Source: Polydactylus sextarius
Taxonomy: Eukaryota; Chordata; Actinopteri; Polynemidae
Assembly: GCA_016801845.1 (NCBI GenBank)
Contig: CM028909.1
Coordinates: 12,925,313 to 12,989,312, forward strand
DNA: 64,000 bases
Reading direction: 5' to 3'
Shown: piece after piece, positions 22,801 to 34,667 of the stretch
Numbering within the stretch: position 1 is the stretch's first letter
How the letters are laid out: every line of letters starts with the position of its first letter
The notes under the pieces: generated by a model
Database searches by the model: none
Seen by the model: only the letters and a program-made list of their open reading frames with translations
What the model was told of the DNA's origin: nothing
Position numbers and translations under genes: made by a program

Positions 22801-24357
22801 GGTACTGTGTTTGCGTGTGTTATCTGCAGTGTAAATTCTCTTTCACCACCAGAGATACATCTGTGCATGGCTCCTGTTGTTGTTTCAGTGTTTTGGCACA
22901 AGACACTTTTTCTTCTAGACATACAAATGACTCCAGTACACATATCTGGGAATTGCAGTTCTGTCTTTTTTAAGAAACTCTGTCACTATAGGTTCACAAT
23001 GTATATTGTCAAAAATTTAAACTGCCTGTTGAGATTACATACATTCTTTTAGCTTGGTCTTGTTTAGTTCTATATAGACTGTCATTTAATTAATTAATGA
23101 TCAGAAAATGTATCATGTTAATATGAAGTATTTCAATCAGAAATTCACTGATGCTCACATATTTTTTATTTTGCAACTGTGTGCCTTGCTGATTTGTTTG
23201 CTTTCTGAAATGACATTTTGTCCGGAGCATGAGGATAAATCTAAAAAAACTTTGATCTTTGATCTTTCTCATCTTCTGTATGTATGTGTGAGTTGTGTGT
23301 AAATCACAGTTTTTATCCAAGTATATATTTTCCTATTAGGATTAGATTTATAGATGACACTTCTGCTTAGTTCAGAAAACAGAACATTTCATCCACTGTG
23401 CAGACTTCTGCTGCATCAGATGCGAAAACAGTCAAAGCCAACCAACTTAAAAACAGTTTATTTTTAGTATGCTTTCAACACTCAGATCAACACCCAGCGT
23501 TACCTAACATGTTGGGCTGTGCATGCCTTTAACACATGCTATTAAGGAGATATTGTGCAGACATAACGCACACATGCATTACCCAGAGCCTTGATCATTT
23601 CCTGCAACATATGCTGTTAAAGGCTAATGTGGTGAACCAGAAGTTTGAGATGAATGAAGAAGTGCTGAGAAGTCTGCACATACTGTTTTCTTTTGATGGA
23701 CAGAGCATACTTGTATTAAAACCCTCCGATTGGCGCGATTGCCACTGGATTCCCTGAATTCCCCTTTGGCCGTGCACAGTTTCCATATAAGGAGTGGAAT
23801 TATCCAAATAAGGCAAAAAATGACCCCTTGGTTCTTTTATAGGACCTGGCACTATGTTTGTGCTGCTTCAGTGTGCATGGCTTAACAACACATTAAAATT
23901 ACTGTGGGTAGAAAGTGTTCCAGTGTATTTTCTGAATGTGCACTTCTGCATTTTATTTGCAGGCAACGTGACTGCATCAGCTATTACCAATGTTTAATTA
24001 CTTATTACTGCCTGAACAATGCAAAGCATCATTCCAGCATGTTAAGTACAGCAGCATGTGGAAAAAAGTTTGTTTGTTTTTTCTTAAAAATATACCAGTC
24101 ATTGAAATGTTTTAAAAAAGTGAGATCTTTGGATGATCCATTATAACAACCCATGATGTATATAATGCTTAATCTGAGAATGCTTTGCCAGAAGACATAA
24201 CCAATTTTTATGCAAGGATAAATATCTTTTTTTTTTCTTGGGAAACTTACCTTTACATTCAAATCTTGGTCTAAAAGGATGTTCTCCAGTTTGAGGTCTC
24301 GATGCACAATACCATTCTGCAAGAGAGCAAAGACACATGAGGTCTGTTTACAGATGT

Positions 24358-24394
<37 letters not shown>

Positions 24395-24396
24395 AC

Positions 24397-24430
<34 letters not shown>

Positions 24431-27400
24431 ATATATATATATATATATATATACACAAATATAAGACTGAACAGTCTGAAGTTCACAAAATAAACCTAGC
24501 TTGTGGTGTTTAGAGCGTATGTTTTTCATTTACAACTTTATAACCCCAAACATTCCAGCCAGGGCCACATGTTTAACATATCAGAAAGCCTTGAGAAAAG
24601 TTCTTGGACACTTTAATCGTTGTCAGGCATGAGGAAGTGCTTTGTCTGGGTTAAATAATCTGATGAGATGTGATCTGATCCCCTGATCGCATTAAGCACC
24701 TGTGAGCCAAGTAAAGGCCACAAACTACAGGCAGCTGTGGACCCTGATGAGGGAGCCACAGTGCGCTTTAGATTCAGAAGAATCCAATGGATCAACTTCT
24801 TTAATATACGGAGTAGGGGGTGAATCATAAGTAGAGACAAATAACTGTAGCCACCCAAGAAGGAGAGTGTTGTAGAGAAACTCTACATACTGCTGTCTGT
24901 TTCTTTTAAAGCTCCTGGCTGATGAAGCGCAACAGTTTCCTTTCTTTCATTAATTACATCCTCCTCAGAGTACTCATGAGAAGGAAATGACTCCATGACC
25001 TCTGAGAATATTTTCTGGGCAGTATGTGTGTGCTTGTTGTACTCAAGGTAGAGAAAAAGATGAAAGGAAATCTATACAGTTAACCAGATTTTAGCCTTGG
25101 TATTTTTAAAAGACTATGAACTGATTGGAAGAATAGAAATAAAAACAGCAAATGACTGAAATGTTTTCATTCTTCTCTTGAAGCCTTAATAATCCATCTC
25201 TGTGTCCTACATACCACAGTGGCACATTCAATAATTCATTCACGCAGGAACATTCATATCTATTTTTGGACAGTATTCAAGGGCACGAGGTGCACAAAAT
25301 CCACCCCACTGCCTACTACAAAGCTATAAGAGCTGAATGGTGATCTCTAAATTTAATGTGAGGGATTCATGAAAAACCAGCCCACTAAAATAATAACGGT
25401 ATGAAAACAAAAAGTCTTCTGTCATATCAATCTCAACTTATGGTAAGACCCACTGCCTCACTTCTAATAGAAAGCTCATCTTTATTAATAGGATTTACTT
25501 GATAATTCCCTGTAGAATTTATATATAAAACAATAAAAACAAAGAAGATCTTGTTGCTTTGCCAAGGCTAACAAGGAAGCAAGATTCAAGCAACGTGTTT
25601 GTTAAATGTGTCAGTGTGTGACTGTACAAAACAATCAGGGCTTAATACGCTCTTAACCCAGAGAGATCTAAAAACTCAAGTCAAGTTTTTCTGCATTATT
25701 AGGATTAGGATTTAGTGGATTTAGCAGTACTGTATTTGCTTGTGTGCAGTTGAATACCACAGCATGCAATTCAGCACGTGTTTGCTAATTTATACAGAAT
25801 TCCTGTGGTTTATTGGTAGAACATTTGTGTGTGTGTATGTGTGAACCTTGTGGCAGTAGTGGACAGCAGATGTGATTTGTCTGAAGATGCTTCTTGCTTC
25901 CGTTTCCGGCAGTCTCCTCCTCTCCTGAATGTAATCATACAACTCTCCTCTGCTGGCATACTCCATCACTATCACTATCTTATCCCGACTCTCGAACACT
26001 GCAGAGAGAGGACACATTTGCAACATGGAGTCATGCAGATATACTCACACGCAACAATAAGAGATGTTATTTTTCACATGTAGAAACGGTGACATGGATA
26101 CATGGAATTTGTTAAATAGCTTTTTTTTTCTTTAATGAAAGTGTTAACTTGCAATCTTCTTCTGCACATTGTGTATTTGTATATTTCCTGTTTTTTTTTC
26201 TTATCACAACATTACTTTCATCGGATGTTATCTGAAACATGAGGGAACCAAAAATTGTGCTGATTTTTTTTTTTTTTTTTTTTCATGCACTAAGACTATT
26301 ATACTTTCATGGTTGGGTACCAAAAAACACCAATTCATACTGAAGTATTTAACAAAAATCTTCACAGGATAAAATCCAAAAGTTGAAAATGGATATTAGA
26401 AACGTTCAGAGAACTAGACAAAAAATCATGGGAAAGTGTTGACGAAGGTGCTGTTTAAATGATTTCCTAAAATAGCTGGGTACTGCAGTTATTGGCAAAT
26501 GATACTCACACATGAATACATAATGTACTTGTTGGCGATTACTTTCAACTGAAAATATGAATTTAAATTTATGATTGAATCTAAAATCAATGGCAGTGCT
26601 GTGCTGTGGTTGTTATTATTATTTTTGAACAACAAGGGGTATGTTTGCACTCTTACCTTCATGGAAGCGTATGATATTGGGGTGCCTGAGTGAAGAGGTG
26701 ATTTCGATCTCTCTCTGGATGTGAATTTTGTCCAGGTCATCAGTGATTCGCTCCTTACGGATTGACTTGATTGCCACCTAAGAAATGAGACACACAATAC
26801 TGGGATGTAGTGCCAGCAAACACAGATTCTTCTTTGATCCACTTCTCTGCTAATTGACAAGTTAACTGATTTTCCTCTTCACCTCCAGCACAACAAGCCA
26901 TTCAAAAATAATGAAAAATAAACATAAATGCACAATATGTGTATGACTTGCATAGCCATGCATGGAAACATGGACATTAGTATTGTTATTGATAGATTAA
27001 CATGTACACCCAGATACAAAAATAAGATCGCTGGGTATTAGGGGTGATTATGTGGGTTTTAAAGGGCTGGAGGGTGAGAGCAGTTCTGCTGTGATGTGAG
27101 CTAACTCAGAGGTAGAGGGTTGACAGCTGCACTGTTCACACTCTGCTTCCTTAATCCTGGGCACTTAATGTGCCCCCCAACTACCAAACACACACCAAAA
27201 CATGCACCCCAGCAGGAGCTGCTAAATCTTTTAGGATGGAGCAACTGTCACCAAAACAGCATTGTGCAAGGATAAGACAGAGCGGGGTGCCCTTTAGAAA
27301 CAAAGGGTACTAAAACAAGGACAACCAAAGAGTGAGAGTTGTGTTTTAATATGATGATAAGGGTACAAGACTACTTGTTGAGGTTGACACCATAACACAA

Positions 27401-30091
27401 CACTGATCAGACAATCGTATAATTCTGTCCTTTGTCCCTGTGGATGGGTAAGTCCCTCCCTTGGGTCACAGCTCCAGAATTCTCAGCTGCCGGAAAGAAC
27501 GTCAATGCGACACTGGAGGACACAATTCACACGATCCATCAACCACAGTTATGTAACGCAACACAAACACACCCCAGGGGACTCCCAGGACTGACCTGAC
27601 CTTCTATTACTGTTGTGATGCTAAAATATTTAGTTTTGTTTGTAGATTTGTACAATCCAGTGCTCAGCACCCACTATGGGGGTTTTCCTCACATCACCAG
27701 ACTGATGTGGCATCAGGGGAGAGGTAGCGGGTGTTGGGTCAGAGATTAGGCCACACATATTCCGTGGTTGTCAGCTGAATGACACATTAACATGTAGCTG
27801 CTTACGTACTCATGAATGTTTTCTGACCCAAATACCTGCCGCTGGAAAAGCAGTGTGAGATAAACTGAGAGGATGAGTTGGGCAGATGTAAAAGAACAAG
27901 TGAATGGAATAGATAAAGTGTGTCACACTGGGTATTGTTGTTCATAGTTGTAGTTGTATGTTCAACTATAAGGGCATTTTTTTGAATGGGCACATGCGTG
28001 AGGAGGAAGTGTGGGTATGTGTGTGTGTGGTTTCACAGTTGGGCATGCTAATATCCTGTGTATGCGTCATGTCTGAGTATGACCTCTAAAGTATCCAGCT
28101 CACTAACAATGTATCATTGTTAATCCAAATAATGTGCTGTGTGTGAGGTAATGGTAAAAAAAAAACTGTAACAGGACACAAGAAGGAAACATAAGCAGCC
28201 ACTGTATGTGAATCATGTAGATATAATAGGATATCCTTTTACATTATTAGAGAATGCATGTGTGAAAAGAACATGCATTTCATGCTGTAATGGTATAGCC
28301 AATACACATCTACAATATGTATGAGTGTGGTCTGCGCAGTCAAATCATGACCTTAAAAATTATAACTCTCCTGTCTTTTTGCAGGTGTTTTGTGTGTGTG
28401 TGTGTGAAGTCACAGTGGAGTTTAGGTCTGACGTGTGGCTACTCACTGAACTCCTGTCCCATAATTCCCACAGACAAATCTAACCATACACACATACACA
28501 CACTCATACAGCACACACTCATTCTTAGGGCCTGATTATCACTAAAGATCCCTGCTTCATCTGTGAAAGGTTTAACAGCAGGATTATACAGGCTCCTTGC
28601 CAAAAAGACCCTTGAACTCACTATCCAGCTATACACAGACACACAGAGCCCCAGGCTGTTCCTGTCCAGGAACAGAAGAAATGAACTCTGCTATGTGTTG
28701 GAGGTGGTGGACTGCAAAAGGGTGAGTGCACAAACTCAATGCAAAAAGACAAGTAGAGCAGAACTATATTGCTTCATCCCTGACTTCCAATCTTAACTAC
28801 TTGTCAGACAAACAACAAAAAAGCATAGTTAAATAGCATTATTAAAGCAATAGGTTGATATTTTAGGAAAAAACCTTCTCTGCTTTCATGCCAGGAATTA
28901 GATTAGAAGATTCATATTACTCTCATATCATCTGGAGTGAACAATTTGTAAATTTAAGCTTAAGACAAGAAACAAGGAAACTGATAGTCTGGTTCTGCCC
29001 ATGAAAATTCTAATAGCAGTACTATTAAATCTCACTAATGACCACATATCTTATTTGATAAATCTATAAATGTCATTTTGTGGTTTAACTGGGGTTTATG
29101 TGCTTGGCAGGGTGCTATGACTAGTTGGAGTTTCTGTAGTAAATCCAGGACTTCAAGAAGTCACTACAATTATGGAGTTTTAAAAAGGCTACAATGATGT
29201 AATATCTTCCCTCCACACCTTTCTGACGTCTTAGTAATGTCCACGTTTGACCATTTCTGTGACTTTCTGAATCTGACTCAAAAAGTAGCCGGGGCTTAAA
29301 TGTCTCTCCTTTGCTCCATTGCTTCTTCATTCTTGGCACCACCATTCATTTCACTTTTCACATGAACATAGTGCACCACTCTGTTCTCATGGGGAAAGTG
29401 TCTGAAAATGCCACAATCACTATATCTTCCCACGTTCTGTGATAGCTGGCTTTTCACTTGGTTTAAACCATTTCTTTTCTACTAATGTCCAGCCATTCCA
29501 GTTACTTGTAAGTAACTTGTAAATTGCATTACATTAATATAAATCCAGACTCTTTCTCCTTTGTTCCAACATTTAGGCATCTAGGTGTAGTCTCATAAAC
29601 AGACAGTACAACAGGTAAAAAAGTGATGCACAACTAAAAAAAACAAAAACAACAAATTCTTTCTTTCCAAATGATAAATTTAAAGCTGCACATATCTGAT
29701 AAATTGTGAAAAACAAACAGATTGCATATTGCAGTTATTTTTTCTGACATGGTTCAGTCATAAAGACATGTTAGGTTTCTAGCACAGAGTAGTCACTCAA
29801 CACAAAAAACTATTTTGTGATATAGGTAGGTGGATTTTATCTGCCAACATTAACCCATTCAATATTGTCAGATATGTGCTGATATGAAACATCTTTTTTA
29901 CAAAACAGAAGAAGATGCTTAGGGTCATTTAGATGATAAACAAATGTAGAACAGAGCTAAGACTCCATTGTTTACAACACTCTAAGCACTGTCAGTGGCA
30001 CATGTAGCAGAATACGATTCACAGTTGAGCAGCTGCTGGTGTGGAGTCAAGGGGTGTCTCAGTAAGTCAACCTCTTCACCTTTCCCATCTC

Positions 30092-30132
<41 letters not shown>

Positions 30133-30406
30133 TATCACCAGCTTTTCCTTACATTTCCTCCTGCAGCCACTCACACATTTCACAGAAAAAAACTAGTCAG
30201 CTCGTCAGCTCTTTAAACAAAACCATCTCCTTTTCCTCCTCTCCTTTCTCCTTCTTGCCCTAAAACTGTCTCTACCTCTGCCTCCTCCCCACATTCAAAC
30301 AACAGCCCCCTGGACTTGTTTCCAAAAATAATGTCCGTTTTGTTTCAAAGAATCCTTGGTATGTACTGGCTACTGGCTCAAGGAATTCAGCGTTTCCCCT
30401 TGTGTC

Positions 30407-30499
<93 letters not shown>

Positions 30500-31548
30500 A
30501 CTCTTGCATTAATCTCCTACCTGTCTTCTCTCTCTCTCTGTCTCTCTGACCTCTTTTTAGACTCAGAATTACAGCAAATGCAGGAAGAGCAATTGTTCCA
30601 GTCACACCTATTACTGTCTGTTTGTTTATGAAAGTAACACAGAGGAATTTCAAGGCCAATAGGGTCTCAGGTCACAGCAGTGTGAGGGGTAAAGCTTGGC
30701 TGTAAATGTAAACATGTGATGTAATTATTTTGAATGTAAAGTCAAACAAAAACATAATATATTGTTAAATCAGTGTAAATGGGTGTGTGTTTAGTGTGTT
30801 TCCGTGGGTTGCTGCTAAAGGACGTCAGACTCCTATTGGAAGAGACCTATTGTAGTCATTTTATCCCCTTGTTCAAGTGCTGAGTGAGTCACACCAAAGG
30901 CATCTCAGCCTGGCAGCACAAGGAGCCACAACTTGGTCCCGCATCAGACCATGAGCCTACCCACAAACACACTCATATAAACACACACCAGTAATAATGA
31001 CCAGTGGGTCACATTCTTGAAACAGCAATAAAGATCTTGGAACAGACACACACATAGGAGAAAAAAAGCATTGACAGCATATCAAATTATCTCTGCCAAG
31101 CTCTATTTATTTTGTATGGGTCAGCAGAGGTTAAGAGGTCAAATATCTCCATTGCAAAACCATAAATATAACAATCCTTCTGCAAGACACAAATGTGAAA
31201 AGCTTTACCACTGTAATACATCACGTTCACGTGCACACTACTTACAGTCTTCAGGCTTGATCTCTCTACCGCCTTCTTCACTTTGCCGTAGGTTCCCTTC
31301 CCCAGAGTCTCCATCACCTCATAGCGGTGTTTTAAGTTATGTTTGTGCTGGTGCTTCTTCACTTCCATCGGTGCTGCGGCTGTCGGTGTCTGGCCCACCG
31401 GGTTCCTCTGCCGTTTGTCCGCGCTGTCCAGCCTCGGAGACTCCTGTGCAGCTCGATGGCCGCTGGATGCCCCGACGTGAAGACAACCGAGCTCGGAGCG
31501 ATCGCTGGTGTTCATTGCGCCTCTGCTGTCTGCCTCACGTCTGCCCAT
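19844..31548 (-). CDS. nuak1: NUAK1-like AMPK-related serine/threonine kinase
   Basis: Coding exons on the minus strand are 31246-31548, 26657-26777, 25847-25998, 24251-24316, 21882-22001, 21182-21314 and 19844-21024 (691 aa, phases consistent). The kinase domain follows HKHNLKHRYE: glycine loop GKGTYGKV (res. 83-90), VAIK lysine 105, HRDLKLEN (catalytic Asp199), DFG 217-219, T-loop LLQTYCGS with Thr232 (the residue LKB1 phosphorylates in this family) and APE 241-243. Three GILK motifs (about 453, 519 and 580), known PP1-beta docking sites in NUAK kinases, are kept. SVCDC...SPLLARYIDW and SSDSFDLLDL favour NUAK1 over NUAK2. NUAK1 regulates myosin phosphatase, adhesion and axon branching. The start was chosen as the first in-frame ATG of exon 1; ATGs at codons 12 and 61 are alternatives. 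The conserved C-terminal tail of about 30-50 residues seen in mammals is missing. Confidence 0.9.
24359..24454. repeat. (CT)n(ATCT)n(AT)n microsatellite in a nuak1 intron
   Basis: A compound tract between coding exons 3 and 4, just upstream (minus sense) of exon 4 and about 45 bp from its acceptor. Confidence 0.9.
26778..31245 (-). other. nuak1 first intron
   Basis: This 4.5-kb intron separates the exon holding the glycine loop from that holding the VAIK lysine. It contains (CA)n at 30094-30129 and a (CA)n(CT)n(GT)n tract at 30409-30500. No other gene was recognised in it. Confidence 0.6.
30409..30500. repeat. (CA)n(CT)n(GT)n microsatellite
   Basis: A compound dinucleotide tract in the first nuak1 intron. 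Open frames of His-Thr or Cys-Val across it are artefacts. Confidence 0.9.
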
Positions 31549-33475
31549 CCTCTCTGCGCACCGTGCGCACCTGACAGGGGCAGCTTTCACTGGCACTGGA
31601 ATCGCCAAATTGTTTTTAAACTCTGAACAAAGGCAGCAGATGAAGCAGGGATGTTGTCCATATAGAGCGCAGTCAAAAACTATATAATTTGAAGGTGCAA
31701 AAAGGGAACAAAAATCAGAAAAACGTTCGATCCATCTGAGCAGTACCGCTGCTCTCTTCTCCCTCTCCTAAAAAAGAGTAACAGCAACAGGATCTATGTG
31801 AACCACATGGTCCTGAGCGATGGGTGGAGCCTCATCATTCCAACTCCAGCTCTCACAGCAACACCCCGCCGAGTCACACTCACCAGGGATGATTTTGGGT
31901 TTTCCGACGTTTCATACTTGACCTGCTAAGCGGCCGAGAGGAGAGGATATGAAAGTATGTACGGAATGTCATGCGGGTGAGACATTCGCCCTAAACCCAC
32001 CACTTCAGTCAGACATGTTTGTTGATCCTGTGCATGCGGTGAGCAGAAAGAGAAAAAAAACATAAATCCTGGAAAAGCACTGGAAGCTGAGACTTTGAAG
32101 TCTTGAGAAGGCGTAATGGTTTTTGGGAAGACTGCAGGAATTTTATTACACTTCACATACTATAAATAGTCGAGAGAAGATTAAAAGGTAAAAGGGTTAG
32201 TCATTTGTGTAAATCTAATTTAAATGGGGTCTATTTATTGTCTTTGATTAAACACATGATTTAAGAACCAGAGATACTTTGATTGAACATTTTATGAAGC
32301 TGAAACATTTAATGAATCATAATGCTTAACCAATGAGAAACCAGTCCTTTATTATATTGTAATTATATTTTTAAAAATCTTCTTATAATGACTCTTTATT
32401 TTCAACTTTATTTATCAACTGATTTTGTATGTTGGAAAGTGAAAAAAAAACAAATTTCCAAGTTACGAAAACAGTTGAAAAATAAAGTTGAAAATAAAGA
32501 GTCATTATAAGGAGATTTTTTGATAAGTCAGTGTCAGATAATGACCCGGATGTTGTGAATCCGTCCTTCAGAGGTCACAAACAAACATGTTACAACCAAA
32601 CAACCAACGTCCTTTCAAATAAACAAAACTTGGAGGACAACGCAGCTAATATGGGTGATTGCTGACTTGAAATCTAAGTTCATAACTTAATATAAGCACA
32701 TATTTTTATTGCACCAGATATACACCAGAGACATACAGCATTTGTTTAAATGTGTGCCAGAAAAGTCAATTTGTGGTTTTATGAGTGAGGCTGTTTCTCA
32801 TTTGGACACAGTAACCTCCCGGGGCCTGCACTGTTTGTTTGACAACACCATAATTAAGGTGATGATGACAAGAGTCCAATAAACAAATGACTGAGCTCTA
32901 AGGGTGCCTGTTGTGGAGTTTTTGCCACTTTTTTAAACCTTTGGACAGAGTTAGACTTAAGGCTTCCAGTCTTAATGCTATAGGTTAAATTCATAGCGTC
33001 ATATTACATGAGAGTGATATAATTCTCTTCATGTAACTATCTACAAAGTCTCAGTCTCCCCAAACATATCTATTCCTTTAGCACTACACATTAGCTATTG
33101 TTCAGATGAAGATGGCGAAAGCACGGACTTTTTTAGTGTTACAAAGGGCACATCAGAGACAGAGGACACTGGTTTCTTTAAACCATGATCAAAATATTTG
33201 CTGTTTAAATTTCCTACACTGAACCAAACTTAAACTACAGCACTGAAAAATGTAAAAACAACCAGATGAATAATTTTGTAGACATTTGAAAAGGAAAAAG
33301 CTCCATGGAGACAATTTGAGACAAATGCAAACTGACTTTCTTTGTTCTTCAAAGCAACTGGACATCCACACAGACATAAGTTTGGATAAAGCTGTTTGAT
33401 GTTTGGAGGACAGAAGATTATTTCATCACACATCCTGGCCCCAAGCGCTGTTGCTCAGAGTCAGAGGGAGATGCG
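31549..33475. other. nuak1 5' flank and KLHL 3' flank
   Basis: The first few hundred bases are relatively GC-rich and should contain the nuak1 5' UTR and promoter, although no clear TATA box is seen. The remainder is AT-rich and includes the KLHL 3' UTR. A long hairpin lies at 32373-32520. No additional coding region was recognised. Confidence 0.5.
32373..32520. repeat. Long inverted repeat: 49-bp arms, 50-base loop
   Basis: Arms 32373-32421 and 32472-32520 are complementary at 47 of 49 positions. Inside the loop TTGGAAA and TTTCCAA can pair further. It lies between nuak1 and the KLHL gene. It may be a foldback transposon relic or a structured transcript; no target-site duplication was identified. 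Confidence 0.85.
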
Positions 33476-34254
33476 TCAGGGTGTGAAGAGGTTTCGAGGA
33501 TTGAGGTTAGCCACCAGACAGACGTCATAGCTGTCGTGCATAGCTGCTCGTCTTTCCACCACTGTCCACACATTGTCCGCAGGGTCTAGTTCTAAAATCT
33601 CCTTGGTGATGATCTCATGACGGCCTGCAGTCATGAGACAAAGAATGCATGTTATGACTGACCAAAATCTGATTTCCAGAGGTGCTGATGAGCTGGCATT
33701 CCTCAACTGTGATGCAGACCCACAGATTGTCTTGTGTTTGTGCAACAGGAGGTATCTCAGCTAGCAATGACCGCTAATTTGATGGAAATTTTCTTGCTGA
33801 CCAATAGTGGGACCAGATGGGAGGAAAGAACCCCCTCAGAGTCTGATTTCCCCCTCAGTGCCTCCATACTATGGTCAGAAAGCAAGCGGTAATTGACTTG
33901 TAGGTATCATTTGTGGATTTCCTCCCTGCTGAGGCTCCAGACCAGACCCACAAGGCAGCCTCTTAACAATGTAACTATTCAAAACTCACTAAACACATCC
34001 CCACTGAATTCTGGGCAAAAATCTGCTGACAAGTATCCAGTAACTCACCAGCTCCCTTGTAGTATCCACAGAGGTAGAGCTTTCCCTCCACTACTCCTAC
34101 GTTGGAGGTGTTATTGCGGAGAGAGAGTAGGGATGTTGGAAGAGTTGGTCCCACCCTCCAGGTGTCTGTCTCTGGATCATAGATCTCCACAGAGCTCAGA
34201 CAGCGACGTGATTGTCCACGATCCTCTCCATCACACCCTATACCACCTGAGAAC

Positions 34255-34296
<42 letters not shown>

Positions 34297-34631
34297 CAGC
34301 TGACGATAAACACTGTACATATGTAGACATATTTGTAGACTGTTTTGTAGTCTGACCTAATATATAGATTTCACCATTGAGGACAGCTGTGCCACAGCGG
34401 TACCTGGAGTACTTCATCCTGGAGCACTCTGTCCACCTGTCCTTACCAGGGTCAAACTGAAATACACGGTTACTCAGCTTGTCAGGTTCATCATCTGGAT
34501 GATGCTGCAAGAGGAATGTGAGAATGTGGAATTCAGGGAGAAATATAACAAAAAGTTGTGTAAAAATTGAGAACTTAGATGCAGCATTAGAAACATTGTG
34601 AAGAGACAAAAGGTTAAATGCTACACTGAAT

Positions 34632-34667
<36 letters not shown>

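Noticed and set aside
30316..30659. Open frames across the CA/CT/GT tract
   Set aside because: Same repeat artefact inside a nuak1 intron.
19844..31548. Assignment of the kinase as NUAK2
   Set aside because: The post-kinase SVCDC...SPLLARYIDW and SSDSFDLLDL motifs are NUAK1-like and absent from NUAK2 as I recall it.
31549..31608. Longer N-terminus for the NUAK1-like kinase starting at 31608
   Set aside because: That codon is TTG. The first in-frame ATG is at 31548, so the longer form has no normal start.
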